Assembly (NCBI RefSeq): GCF_024346055.1
Contig: NZ_JAGQCH010000002.1
Span: 1-64,000, forward strand
Direction of reading: 5' to 3'
Source: Cyanobium sp. Cruz CV13-4-11
Lineage (GTDB): Bacteria > Cyanobacteriota > Cyanobacteriia > PCC-6307 > Cyanobiaceae
Length of the DNA stretch: 64,000 nucleotides
A program made the translations under genes and the position numbers. Below are positions 34,978-43,890 of the stretch, one piece after another. How positions within the stretch are numbered: the first letter of the stretch is position 1; each line of letters opens with the position of its first letter. Under the pieces are notes generated by a model, which made no database searches, was not told the DNA's origin, and saw only the letters and a list, made by a program, of their open reading frames with translations.

Positions 34978-35007
34978 AAAAAAAACCCGGCTGCAAGAGC
35001 AGCCGGG
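34978..35007 (-). terminator. Intrinsic terminator of the second porin gene
   Basis: On the minus strand a perfect 8-bp stem (plus-strand cccggctg at 34986-34993 with cagccggg at 35000-35007, six-base loop) is followed by eight T (A-run at 34978-34985). It sits between the two porin genes, 42 bp after the stop of copy 2, so the two porins should be separate transcripts. Confidence 0.87.
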
Positions 35008-35049
35008 CAAGTGAGAGGACGGTTTGTGAGGGAAAATGATCCTGAAGGA

Positions 35050-36852
35050 TCAGAACTTGAAGGTGGTCTTGATGAAGCCGCCGAAGTTGTTGAAATCGGA
35101 GCCACCAGCACCGGGAAGGACACCGCCGATTCCGACGTTCTTGGAGACCTGACCCAGCGGAGCGCTCAGGTAGTAGAGCGCCGGGGTCACGCTGATGTTG
35201 TCGGTGACCTGGAACTTGTACCACCACTCCCAGGCGTAGTTGCCATCGACGATGGCGGTCGAAGCCACGGGGCCGCCGAAGACGGGGTTGCCACCGCTGA
35301 CGGCGGTCAGGAAGGTGGGCTGACCGACGGCCATACCGGCGGCGTTGCCCTTGATGAACACGTCAGACCACTGCAGACCCACGTACCAGGACTGGCTGGT
35401 GGCTTGGGTGATGCCGGTGGTGGAGACGAGCCCGGCGTCAGCGAAGCTGGTGCCGTTGAAGTTGCTTCTGTTGATGCCCCAGCCGGTGCTGATGGAGGGG
35501 ATCCAGCCCGAGTTGGTGGGCTGCCAGTAGGCGCTGATGCCCACCGAGTTGGCGGCATTCGCGTTCACGAAGAGCGTGTTGGCCAGGGGCGTGGCGTTGC
35601 CGCTGTAGGTACCTGCACCACCCGAGGAGTAGGTGTAGGCCGCCGCGATGCCCCAGTTGGAGCCGGTGTAAGCCACCTGAGCCGTACCCGTCTGGGCGGA
35701 GCAGGCGTTGCCGATGCCGCCACACTGGGCCACGCCAAAGGCGTTAGGAGGCGTTCCACCGATGGAGTTACCTACATCGCCGTTGGCGGAGACGTAGTTG
35801 GCGCTGATGCTGAAGCCACCGCTCTTCCACCACAGACCACCACCAGCGCCCAGGTTGAGGCTGTAGGTGCCGGGAGCACCGGCGTAGGTGAAGATGTCAA
35901 GGACAGTGTCAGCCGGGTAGGCCGAAGGCCACACGGCCAGCATGTCGTCCTGACGGACGCGGCCACCGACCGTGGCGGTGAAGCTGCTGCCCAGGGGGAA
36001 CTGGTAGAAAAGGCGGTTGATCGAGACCACGTCACCGCAGTCAATGCCGGTGCCGCAGTTCTCTTCAAAGCCGGCTTCGGTGGCGTTCAGGCCAACGGTG
36101 GGGCCGCCGAAGGGCGACTGGGCGAAGTTACCGGCGCGCAGGCGGGTGCGTAGCAGGTCCTTGCCGGTGAAGCTGGTGTCGAAGTTGAGCTGGATGTCGT
36201 AGTTGAACGCCGTGGCGCCCTGGGTCTGACGGGCCTGGTTCGCCCAGGTGTTTTGGGTGACGCCGACACCGAGAGGATTAGCCGGGCCAACGGGACCGAA
36301 GGCACCGGTAACAAGGACGGGCACAACACCATTGGTGAACCGGGAAGCCCTAGGGCTGACCCGGGCGTTACCGCCGTAGCTGTTCGCACCCATGATGAAG
36401 GTGGCCTTACCGGTCAGCTTCGTGGTGGTGGAGAACTGGGTGGCTTCGAGCTCACCCACTTTGGCCTCCAGGCCATCCACGCGACCGCGCAGCACGGCAA
36501 GTTCCTTCTCGAACTCGGCCATCAGGCGCTTCAGCTCGTCGGTCACCTCGGTGATCCGGTCGAGACAGGCGTTCAGCAGGGCTGCCGCTTCGTAGCGGGT
36601 CATGGCTTGGCCGCCTTTGTAGGTGCCGTTCGGGTAGCCGGCGACGCAGCCGTAGCGCTCGATCAGGTTCGACAGGGCCTGGAAGGCCCAGTCGGTGGGC
36701 TTGACGTCGGAGAATTGGTTGATGCTGGTGACTTGCTCTTCGGCGGCGTACTTGTTGACGCCGTCGATGTTGAGCTCAGCAGCCTGAACCGCCACAGGGG
36801 CGAGCAGGCCGAGCGCTGCAGGAGCAACCAGCAGTTGCTGGAAGAGTTTCAT
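35050..36852 (-). CDS. Iron uptake porin (SLH + OprB type), copy 2
   Basis: This 600-residue porin has a signal peptide to about residue 24, an SLH domain (about 41-100), the coiled coil LKRLMAEFEKELAVLRGRV and a beta barrel ending KTTFKF. The N-terminal 120 residues after the signal are nearly identical to copy 1, while the barrel diverges in the surface-loop regions (for example Cys pairs around NCGTGIDCGD and CGGIGNACSAQ). The ATG at 36850-36852 is preceded by TGAGGAAC. The frame opens further upstream, but that part has no porin features. It is divergent from the first glycosyltransferase (127 bp between starts). Confidence 0.93.
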   Translation of the reverse strand: MKLFQQLLVAPAALGLLAPVAVQAAELNIDGVNKYAAEEQVTSINQFSDVKPTDWAFQALSNLIERYGCVAGYPNGTYKGGQAMTRYEAAALLNACLDRITEVTDELKRLMAEFEKELAVLRGRVDGLEAKVGELEATQFSTTTKLTGKATFIMGANSYGGNARVSPRASRFTNGVVPVLVTGAFGPVGPANPLGVGVTQNTWANQARQTQGATAFNYDIQLNFDTSFTGKDLLRTRLRAGNFAQSPFGGPTVGLNATEAGFEENCGTGIDCGDVVSINRLFYQFPLGSSFTATVGGRVRQDDMLAVWPSAYPADTVLDIFTYAGAPGTYSLNLGAGGGLWWKSGGFSISANYVSANGDVGNSIGGTPPNAFGVAQCGGIGNACSAQTGTAQVAYTGSNWGIAAAYTYSSGGAGTYSGNATPLANTLFVNANAANSVGISAYWQPTNSGWIPSISTGWGINRSNFNGTSFADAGLVSTTGITQATSQSWYVGLQWSDVFIKGNAAGMAVGQPTFLTAVSGGNPVFGGPVASTAIVDGNYAWEWWYKFQVTDNISVTPALYYLSAPLGQVSKNVGIGGVLPGAGGSDFNNFGGFIKTTFKF

Positions 36853-36979
36853 GGGTTCCTCACACGGAAGCGGCGCAATGCGCCAAACGAAGAATCCCCC
36901 AGGCGGACCTGACCATCCAGTGCCCATGTGCCAGAAAACACAACGTCCGGTACCCGGGGGTGCTGCCAGAGTGCCGGCC

Positions 36980-38545
36980 ATGAAGGCCCCGTGGGCGACG
37001 CTGCCCTTCCTGCCCCTGTTGCTGACGGCGGCGCCGCGCAGCTTCCTGGCCCACGACGAGGGGTACTACGCCCTGCAGGCCCGTTGGATCACCCAGGGCG
37101 GCCAGTGGCTGGGTCCCCCCTGGTGGGACCAGGTCATCTTCGATCGCACCATCGGCCTGCCCTGGCTGGTCGCCGCGGCCTACCGACTGCTGGGCGTATC
37201 CCCCTGGGTGGCCCATCTGCCGTCCCTGGTGGCCGCCGTGGCCACGCTGCTGCTCACGGCGGCCCTCGCCAGGCGCCTGCTGGGGGGTGATGGGGCCGGC
37301 TGGCTCGCTGCTGCCGTGCTGGCACTCACGCCCCTCTGGCTCGACTACGCCCACCTGGCCAGCCAGGACATGCCGCTGCTGGCCCTGGAGCTGCTGGGAA
37401 TCCTGGCCCTGCTGCGGGCCGGCGACAGCCCCAAACAGCACTGGACGCTCCTGGCCGGGTCCTGGATCGGCCCGGCCTTCCTGATCAAGGGCTTCATGGT
37501 GGCGCTGCCCGTGCTGGCCCTGCTGCCCTTCGTCCTGCTGGAGCGCCGGTCCCTGTTGCGGCGGCCCGTCTTCTGGCTCGGCCTCGCCCTGGGCTGGCTG
37601 CCGGTGGCGCTCTGGCTGGGCCTGAGCCTGCAGGTGCTGGGCCTCCCGGCAGTGGCGGGCCTGTGGCAGAAGCTTCTTTACCTCTCGGAGAGCGACGTCT
37701 ACAGCGCCGGACCGCTCTATTACTTATGGAACCTGCCGGCCAACACCCTCCCCTGGAGCCTGTTCGCCCTGGCGGGCTGGCGCGGCTGGCTGGGCGCCCA
37801 GCTGGAGCGGACCCGGTGCCTGCTGCTGCTCCTTTATCCCCTGCTGATGCTGCTCCTGCTCAGCGCCTTCCGCACCAAAACCCCCTACTACGGATTGCAG
37901 CTCACCCCCTTCATCGCCCTGGCGGCCACCGCGGGCCTGCGCTCCTGGAGCGCCGGAGCCGGCCGGTGGGCCCGCGGGGCGACGTTCAGCGCCGGGGGCC
38001 TGGGACTGCTCCTGGTGCTGGCGTCGGTGGCGGTGCTCTGGCCCGGGGCGCCGGCCGGCCTCCTCGTGGCCAATGGGGTGGCCAGCCTCGCGCCGGGACC
38101 AGAGCAGTTCGCCCTGGCGGCGGGGTGCCTGGGGCTGGCCTGGGCCCTGGTGCCCCGGTGCCGTCAGGGCTCCCGCCGGCTGGGGGCCCTCCTGGTGGGT
38201 CCCTGGCTGGCCCTGGTCCTGTTGGTGCAGGCCGGCCTGTTCACCGATCGCAGCCCCCGGCAGCGCCAGGCCCTGGAGCGCCCTGGGGCCAAAGCGGCCC
38301 TGGCGGCCGGGCCGATCGCCGCCGTGGCCGGCGCCCCCCTGAGCGGCGAGGAGCATGCCCGGCTGATCCTGGTGGCCCTGGCCAGCCCCAGGCTCACACC
38401 CCGCATCGGCCCCGTCGAACGGGTGCCCCCCGGGGAGCGGGTGTGGATCCGGCGCCGGGAACTGCCGGCCGGATGGCCCGTGCGGCTGCAGGCCCCCGAG
38501 CTGGAGCCCTGGGTGCTGGCCGAAGCGTCAGGGGTGGCCCGATGA
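36980..38545 (+). CDS. GT-C glycosyltransferase (ArnT/GT39-like)
   Basis: This 521-residue polytopic protein has about ten to twelve hydrophobic segments. The first external loop has the GT-C catalytic Asp-Glu pair (HDEGYYALQARW, Asp26-Glu27), as in ArnT and GT39/83 enzymes. These use polyprenyl-phosphate sugars on the periplasmic side to modify lipid A, glycans or proteins. FKTKTPYY-like sequence (AFRTKTPYYGLQL) near residue 300 is also typical of the ArnT group. The C-terminal 130 residues are a less hydrophobic periplasmic domain. ATG at 36980; the stop overlaps the next gene's ATG (ATGA at 38542-38545). Confidence 0.85.
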   Translation: MKAPWATLPFLPLLLTAAPRSFLAHDEGYYALQARWITQGGQWLGPPWWDQVIFDRTIGLPWLVAAAYRLLGVSPWVAHLPSLVAAVATLLLTAALARRLLGGDGAGWLAAAVLALTPLWLDYAHLASQDMPLLALELLGILALLRAGDSPKQHWTLLAGSWIGPAFLIKGFMVALPVLALLPFVLLERRSLLRRPVFWLGLALGWLPVALWLGLSLQVLGLPAVAGLWQKLLYLSESDVYSAGPLYYLWNLPANTLPWSLFALAGWRGWLGAQLERTRCLLLLLYPLLMLLLLSAFRTKTPYYGLQLTPFIALAATAGLRSWSAGAGRWARGATFSAGGLGLLLVLASVAVLWPGAPAGLLVANGVASLAPGPEQFALAAGCLGLAWALVPRCRQGSRRLGALLVGPWLALVLLVQAGLFTDRSPRQRQALERPGAKAALAAGPIAAVAGAPLSGEEHARLILVALASPRLTPRIGPVERVPPGERVWIRRRELPAGWPVRLQAPELEPWVLAEASGVAR

Positions 38546-40977
38546 GGCTGGCGCGCGGCCGGGACGGCTGGATCCTGCTGGGGCTGTGGCTGGCCGGTGT
38601 GCTCCTGGATGGGCTCTGGCTGCGGCGCCATGGCCAGCCACCGGCCTGGGACCAGGGGGAACATCTGAGCCGGGCCCTGGGGGTCTGGCAGGTGCTGGGT
38701 GAGGCGGCGCCCTTCGATCCGCTCTGGTGGCAACGGCTCTGGGCCGAGACCCCCACCTACCGGGGGCCCTTCACCTATCTGGTGACGGCACCGGTGTTCA
38801 GCCTGCTCGGACCTGGGTATGGCAGCGCGATCCTCTCCAACGGCCTGTTTCAGGCCCTGCTGCTGGGCAGCCTCTACGGCCTGGGGCGCCTGGCCCACAG
38901 CCGCGCCGCCGGCCTCTGGGCCGCCTTTCTTTGCGGCGTCGCACCGGCCCTGCTCAACCAGCGCAGCGACTATTTGATCGATTTCAGCCTTACGGCCGTG
39001 CTCACGGCCACCTGGTGGCTGCTGACCGTCCGGGTGCTGGCCCGCCCCCGACACCCGTGGCTCTGGAGCCTGGGGGGCGGACTGGGGCTCGGGGCGGTCG
39101 TTCTGACACGCCCGACCGGCCTGGTGATGCTCTGGCTGCCCCTGCTGGTGCTGGCCTGGATGGCCCTGGCGGCGCTGCTCCGTCGGGGTCGGCCGGCCCG
39201 CCTGGCCGAGTCGTTGCTGGCCGCCGCCGCCGCCACAGCCGTGGCCTGGCCCTGGTGGAGCCAGAACTGGCTGACGATCCTCTCCACGGTCAACAAGGCC
39301 CGCCAGTGGGGCGTCCTGTACCAGGACGGGCTGGAGGCGAACACCCTGGCGGGCTGGCTGTTCTACCCCCGCCTGCTGCCCACCATGGCCGGGGCCGCCC
39401 TGGTGGCGGTGGTGGTGGCGGGAGGGTTGCTGAGCCGGTGGCGGCGACGCGGCGCCCCTGCCAACGCCCTGGCCTGGCCCCAGCTCGCCTGGTGGCTGAG
39501 CTTTCCGCTCGGGGCCCTGCTGCTGGCCACCCTGATGAGCACCAAGGACTTCCGCTTCGTCCTGCCCCTGGTTCCCCAGCTGTGCCTCGGGCTGGGGATC
39601 GTACTGGCCTCGGCCACCGGCCGCTGGACGGCCGTCTGGCGGCTGGCGGTGGTGGGAATCGGGGTCTGGGGGGCCCTGGCCAGCCAGTTCGCCCTGGCGG
39701 CCAATCCCACCGCCTTTCCGCCGCGGCCGCCGGTGGGCGCCCCCCCCTGGCCCCTGGAGGGGATCGTGGCCACGATCCGCCAGCGCAGTCCTCACCAGCT
39801 CTCCACCCTGGCGGTGCTGCCCGACAGCCAGGGTCTGAACGCCTTCAACCTCGATGCCGAAGGACGCCGCCAGAACTTCCGCGTCGCCGCCCGCCAGACC
39901 GTGGCCCCCGTCGACCAGCTCGACGGGGACCTGGCCGGCTTCGACTGGTTCCTGCTCAAGGGGGGCGACCAGGGGGTGATGAGTGACGCGCGCCAGGCCG
40001 CCCTCGACGCCATGGTGCGCCGCTCGCCGGCCTTCCAGACCGCCGGCCGCTGGCCCCTGCCCGACGGCAGCAGCGCCGAGCTCTTCGGGCGGCGGAACCT
40101 CAGCCTGGCGGTGGCGCCGGTGGCCTGCGGGCCGGATCCCAGCCTCCAGCTGGATCTCAGCGTCGAGCCGCCCGCTCCCCTGCGGCCGGGCAGCGAGGCG
40201 GTGCTGGTCAGCCGCCTGCGGGGGCCGGCGGCCCAGCTGCGGGATGGCCTGCTGCTGCTCGACTGGCGACCGAACTGGCGCCACGACCGCGGCATCGGTC
40301 AGGGAATGGTGCGCGCCAGCCCTTCCGGTTGCCTGGAGGTCCGCGAACGGCTGGCCCTGGTGGTGCCGGCCGGGCTGCCCGACGGGTCCTATGGGCTGCG
40401 GGCCCGCGCCATCGACGGCCAGGGGCGGCCGCTGGCCTTGCGCAGCGCCCCGCTGACGTTGACAGTGGCGGCCACCGGTGAGGTGGCCGCCGGGCCGAAT
40501 GGCGGGGCGCCCCCCAACCGCATCGACCAGCTGCTCGCCCTGGGGAGGCTGCTGCGCCGGGGTGAGCTTGATCTGCTGTTCGGGCAGGTGGGTCAGATCA
40601 ACCAGCGCGATCCCCAGCAGGTCTATCTCGCCCAGGGGGAGCGCCTGCTGCGGGCCCGTCTCCAGGAGCGTCCCCCCAGCTCCGGGGGCGCTGACCTGGA
40701 GGACCTCTATGGTCTGGCCCTGGCCCAGGCGCTGCAGCGGCACGCCGATGGGGCCGTCGATACCCTGCAGCGCATCGTGTCCCTCGAACCCACCAATCCC
40801 CATGCCCTGATGGCCCTCGGCTTCGTGCAGCTCTACCGCTTCCACCCTGGCCAGGCCCAGGTGGCGCTCGACGCGGCCGCCCGGCTCGACCCCGGCAACC
40901 GCACCCTGCGGACACTGCGAGCCGTGGCCAGCGGCCTGCGGCTGGACGTGGCCGGCACCCTGGCCCTGCTGCGATGA
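38542..40977 (+). CDS. Large GT-C glycosyltransferase with C-terminal TPR-like region
   Basis: This 811-residue protein has a hydrophobic N-terminal half with about ten segments. Its first loop motif is PPAWDQGEHLSRAL (Asp37, Glu40), of the GT39-like type. From about 400 onward it is soluble, with a beta-rich domain and a C-terminal part (from about 730) carrying TPR-like helix pairs (LALAQALQRHADGAVDTLQ, ALMALGFVQLYRFHPGQAQ). It is much longer than ordinary GT39 members. Direct overlaps (ATGA) with both neighbours show coupled translation. The acceptor is unknown; a protein or glycan acceptor outside the cytoplasm is likely. Confidence 0.8.
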   Translation: MRLARGRDGWILLGLWLAGVLLDGLWLRRHGQPPAWDQGEHLSRALGVWQVLGEAAPFDPLWWQRLWAETPTYRGPFTYLVTAPVFSLLGPGYGSAILSNGLFQALLLGSLYGLGRLAHSRAAGLWAAFLCGVAPALLNQRSDYLIDFSLTAVLTATWWLLTVRVLARPRHPWLWSLGGGLGLGAVVLTRPTGLVMLWLPLLVLAWMALAALLRRGRPARLAESLLAAAAATAVAWPWWSQNWLTILSTVNKARQWGVLYQDGLEANTLAGWLFYPRLLPTMAGAALVAVVVAGGLLSRWRRRGAPANALAWPQLAWWLSFPLGALLLATLMSTKDFRFVLPLVPQLCLGLGIVLASATGRWTAVWRLAVVGIGVWGALASQFALAANPTAFPPRPPVGAPPWPLEGIVATIRQRSPHQLSTLAVLPDSQGLNAFNLDAEGRRQNFRVAARQTVAPVDQLDGDLAGFDWFLLKGGDQGVMSDARQAALDAMVRRSPAFQTAGRWPLPDGSSAELFGRRNLSLAVAPVACGPDPSLQLDLSVEPPAPLRPGSEAVLVSRLRGPAAQLRDGLLLLDWRPNWRHDRGIGQGMVRASPSGCLEVRERLALVVPAGLPDGSYGLRARAIDGQGRPLALRSAPLTLTVAATGEVAAGPNGGAPPNRIDQLLALGRLLRRGELDLLFGQVGQINQRDPQQVYLAQGERLLRARLQERPPSSGGADLEDLYGLALAQALQRHADGAVDTLQRIVSLEPTNPHALMALGFVQLYRFHPGQAQVALDAAARLDPGNRTLRTLRAVASGLRLDVAGTLALLR

Positions 40978-42377
40978 ACGGCACGCTCCAGAGCGAGGGA
41001 CTGCAACGGTTTCACCGCCGCAACCGCGCCTATTACGACGACCTGAACCGGCTGCACCAGGTGCTGGTGGCTCCGGGCCTGAGGGTGCTCGAGATCGGCT
41101 GCGGCCTGGGGGATCTGCTGGCCGCCACCCACCCCAGTCACGGGGTGGGCATCGAGCGCGACCCCGCCATTGCCGCCGCCGCCATGGCGGCCCATCCCAA
41201 CCTGCGCATCGTCTGCGCCGAGGCGGCGGCCATTGACCCGGAGGCGATCGGGGAGAGCCAGCCCTTCGATGTGATTCTGGTCGCCAACACCCTCAACACC
41301 CTCGAGGACGTCCAGGGAGTGCTCGAGAGGCTCGGGGCCTTCTGCCATGACCGCACCCGGCTGGTGGTGAGTTTCCACAACTGGCTGTGGCAGCCCCTGC
41401 TGAAGACGGCGGAACGCCTGGGTCTGCGCCAGCCCCAGCCGCCCGAGAGCTGGCTCACCCCGAGAGACGTGCAGAACCTGCTCGACCTGGCCGGCTGGGA
41501 GGTGCTCAAGCAGGGGCACCGCTGCCTGCTGCCCCGCCGCGTCCCCCTGCTGGCCCCCCTGGCCAACCGCTGGCTGAGCCAGCTGCCGGTGCTGGAGCAG
41601 TTCGGGCTCACCCACTGGCTGGTGGCCCGTCCCGCCACCCCGACCCAGCTCCAGCCCAGCGTCAGCGTGGTGATCCCGGCCCGCAACGAGGCGGGAAACA
41701 TCGCCGCCGCCATCGAGCGCATGCCCCTGCTGGGGTCGGCCACCGAGGTGCTGTTCGTGGAAGGTCATTCCTCCGATGACACCTGGGCCGAGATCGAGCG
41801 GGTCTGCGCCACCTACAGCGGCCCGTTGCAGCTGCGGGCCCTGCGCCAGAGCGGCCGCGGTAAGGCGGACGCCGTCTGGCTGGGCTTCGATCAGGCCGAG
41901 GGGGAGGTGCTGATGATCCTGGATGCGGATCTCACCGTGCGCCCCGAGGACCTGCCGCGGTTCTACAAGGCCCTGGCCGAGGGCCGGGGGGAGTTCGTCA
42001 ACGGCTGCCGGCTGGTGTACCCCCGCACCAGCGCCGCCATGCCGCCGCTGAACACGGCCGCCAACCGTTTCTTCGCCGCGGCCTTCTCCTGGTTGCTGCG
42101 CCAGCGGCTGAAGGACACCCTCTGCGGCACCAAGGTGATCTGGAAGGCCGACTACGAGCGCCTCAAGGCCGGGCGGGCCTACTTCGGCGACTTCGACCCC
42201 TTCGGCGATTTCGACCTGCTCTTCGGCGCCTCCAAGCTGAACCTCAAGATCGTGGAGGTGCCGGTGCGGTACCAGGAGCGCAGTTACGGCAGCTCCAACA
42301 TCGCCCATGTGAAGGAGGGTCTGATCCTGGCGCGGATGTGTCTCTACGCGGCCCAGAAACTGCGCTTCACACCATGA
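40974..42377 (+). CDS. Bifunctional SAM methyltransferase / GT2 polyprenyl-phosphate glycosyltransferase
   Basis: This 467-residue fusion has a class I S-adenosylmethionine-dependent methyltransferase at 1-200, with LEIGCGLGD (39-47) and FDVILVANTLNTLED (99-112). A GT-A family 2 domain follows from about 229 (VSVVIPARNEAGN), with LDADL (DxD at 317-319). The region FVNGCRLVYP with LKDTLCGTKVIWK resembles dolichol/polyprenyl-phosphate sugar synthases. No membrane anchor is seen at the C terminus. The likely product is a polyprenyl-P-sugar for the two GT-C enzymes upstream. What the methyltransferase half modifies is unclear. ATG overlaps the previous stop. Confidence 0.85.
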   Translation: MNGTLQSEGLQRFHRRNRAYYDDLNRLHQVLVAPGLRVLEIGCGLGDLLAATHPSHGVGIERDPAIAAAAMAAHPNLRIVCAEAAAIDPEAIGESQPFDVILVANTLNTLEDVQGVLERLGAFCHDRTRLVVSFHNWLWQPLLKTAERLGLRQPQPPESWLTPRDVQNLLDLAGWEVLKQGHRCLLPRRVPLLAPLANRWLSQLPVLEQFGLTHWLVARPATPTQLQPSVSVVIPARNEAGNIAAAIERMPLLGSATEVLFVEGHSSDDTWAEIERVCATYSGPLQLRALRQSGRGKADAVWLGFDQAEGEVLMILDADLTVRPEDLPRFYKALAEGRGEFVNGCRLVYPRTSAAMPPLNTAANRFFAAAFSWLLRQRLKDTLCGTKVIWKADYERLKAGRAYFGDFDPFGDFDLLFGASKLNLKIVEVPVRYQERSYGSSNIAHVKEGLILARMCLYAAQKLRFTP

Positions 42378-42402
42378 GCGCGCCGGTGTTCGCCCCACCT
42401 TC

Positions 42403-43389
42403 ATGCCAACGGCGCCGCCCTGGCCGCTGATGCAGAAGCGCTGGCTCCTGGGCCTGGTGGCCACGCTGGTCGTCTACCTGGGGCTCAGCTTCTGGTTCGG
42501 CTTCGCCAACGTGATGCGCTCCCTGGCGGCCCTGCCCTGGTGGTGCTGGGTCCTGGTGCCGACGCTGGTGACTTTGGGCTATCTGCTGCTGTTCCAGCGC
42601 TGGCAGTTCTATCTGCGGCTGCTGGGACACCCCCTGCCCTGGCGTCCCAGCAGCCGGATCTACGTCGCCGGCCTCTCCCTGGTGGCGGCCCCAGGGCGCA
42701 GCGGTGAGGCCCTGCGCGGGCTGTGGCTGCAACGTCGCCACGCCATCCCGATGCAGGTGGGCGTTGGGGTGACCCTGGCGGAGCGGGTGACGGACCTGGC
42801 CGGAGCCCTGCTGGTGCTCGCCTGGGGGCTGGGGGGCCGAATTCTGCCGGCCCTGCTGGCCGCCGGGGGAACCCTGGCCATCGGCGCCTGGCTGCTGAGC
42901 CACCCTGCCGCCCTGCGGCGTCTGGAGGCCTTCCTCGACCGGCTGCCGGCCCACCGGCGCTGGCACGGTCTGACCAGGCTGCTGCGGGAAGCCCTCGGGG
43001 CGGTGAGCCGGCTGCGGCGGCTGCTGCGGCCCTTGCCCCTGCTGATGGGCACCACCCTGGCGGCCCTGGTGTGGCTGGTCGAGGCGGCGGCGCTGATGGG
43101 CCTGCTCCAGCTGCTGGGGGATCCCCTGGCCCTGACCCAGGCCGCCGTGATCCGCACGGCGATGGCCCTCGGCGGCGTCCTCTCCTTCCTGCCGGCGGGG
43201 GTCGGCACCGCGGAGGCCACGGCCATCGGCCTGGCGGTGGCCTTCGGAGTCGATCGATCGGCGGCGCTGGCCGTCACCCTGGTGCTGCGGGTGTGCACCG
43301 TGCTGCTGCCCACGGCGGTGGGGGTGCTGGTGCTGGCCCGGCACAGGGACGACGGCCCGGAAGAGGGTCGCGACGGGGTGGGCACGTGA
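42403..43389 (+). CDS. UPF0104 / LPG-synthase-TM family membrane protein
   Basis: This 328-residue protein has about eight hydrophobic segments and shows the family's GRSGEALRGLWLQRRH motif after the second helix (usually PGRxGE) and SFLPAGVGTAEATAIGLAV near the C terminus. It is related to the membrane domain of lysylphosphatidylglycerol synthase and to putative lipid flippases (UPF0104). In polyprenyl-sugar loci such proteins are often proposed to move lipid-linked sugars. ATG at 42403; a second in-frame ATG 9 codons later is possible. It lies 25 bp downstream of the methyltransferase-GT2 gene and is the last intact gene of the cassette. Confidence 0.82.
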   Translation: MPTAPPWPLMQKRWLLGLVATLVVYLGLSFWFGFANVMRSLAALPWWCWVLVPTLVTLGYLLLFQRWQFYLRLLGHPLPWRPSSRIYVAGLSLVAAPGRSGEALRGLWLQRRHAIPMQVGVGVTLAERVTDLAGALLVLAWGLGGRILPALLAAGGTLAIGAWLLSHPAALRRLEAFLDRLPAHRRWHGLTRLLREALGAVSRLRRLLRPLPLLMGTTLAALVWLVEAAALMGLLQLLGDPLALTQAAVIRTAMALGGVLSFLPAGVGTAEATAIGLAVAFGVDRSAALAVTLVLRVCTVLLPTAVGVLVLARHRDDGPEEGRDGVGT

Positions 43390-43401
43390 TCGAGGCCGTC
43401 C

Positions 43402-43890
43402 GATCCCAGGAGTCGCTGGCCAGAGGCAACGCTCCCGCCTCACCCAGTGGCCAGCGGCCAGCGGAACCTGTTCGCCGTGATGGGGGTGGCCTCGCTGGCG
43501 TCCCTGATCGCCTTCGTTCAGCTGTATCCCAGCCAGCAGGCCCTGGTGGCCGTGGGCCCGATCTCCTATTCCCTCTCCCTCTGGCACTGGGGCGTGCCGT
43601 CCCTGAGCCGCTGGACCACCGGCATGCACTGGTGGTCGCTGCATGGTGATGTTCTCGGCCGACCTGGCGCGGCGCGGCGTGCACCTGGCGGTGCTCAATG
43701 GCCTGCCCTTCGCGCGGGAGGCCAACTGCCATCCGGCCAACGCCGTGCCGCAGTGGATCTGTTCGACCTCTTCTGCCCAGAACGGTCCTGCACCTACCGC
43801 TCCGCCGATAGGCAGATCCTCTACCGGGACGAGCATTCCCATCCCTCCAAGCAGGCGGTGCGGCTCGCCATGACAACGGCCCATGGTTAG
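43402..43890 (+). pseudogene. Remnant of acyltransferase-3/SGNH (OafA-like) gene
   Basis: Fragments of an OafA-type O-acyltransferase lie in two frames. Frame 1 (43447 to about 43640) has GPISYSLSLWHWGVPSLSRW, the end of the acyltransferase-3 membrane domain. A second frame (about 43643 to 43760) has ADLARRGVHLAVLNGLPFAR and CHPANAVPQW from the middle of the SGNH domain. Then frame 1 again has LFDLFCPERSC, LYRDEHSHPS and QAVRLAM, its C-terminal end with the usual catalytic Asp-x-x-His near the end. At least two frame changes and a large internal deletion are needed, and the N-terminal two thirds are missing. It is decayed, not functional. Confidence 0.75.

Noticed and set aside
38164-40845. 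893-codon minus-strand frame
   Set aside because: It is the antisense shadow of the two GT-C genes. It is Gly/Gln/Pro-rich and has no domain, a typical artefact of high GC.
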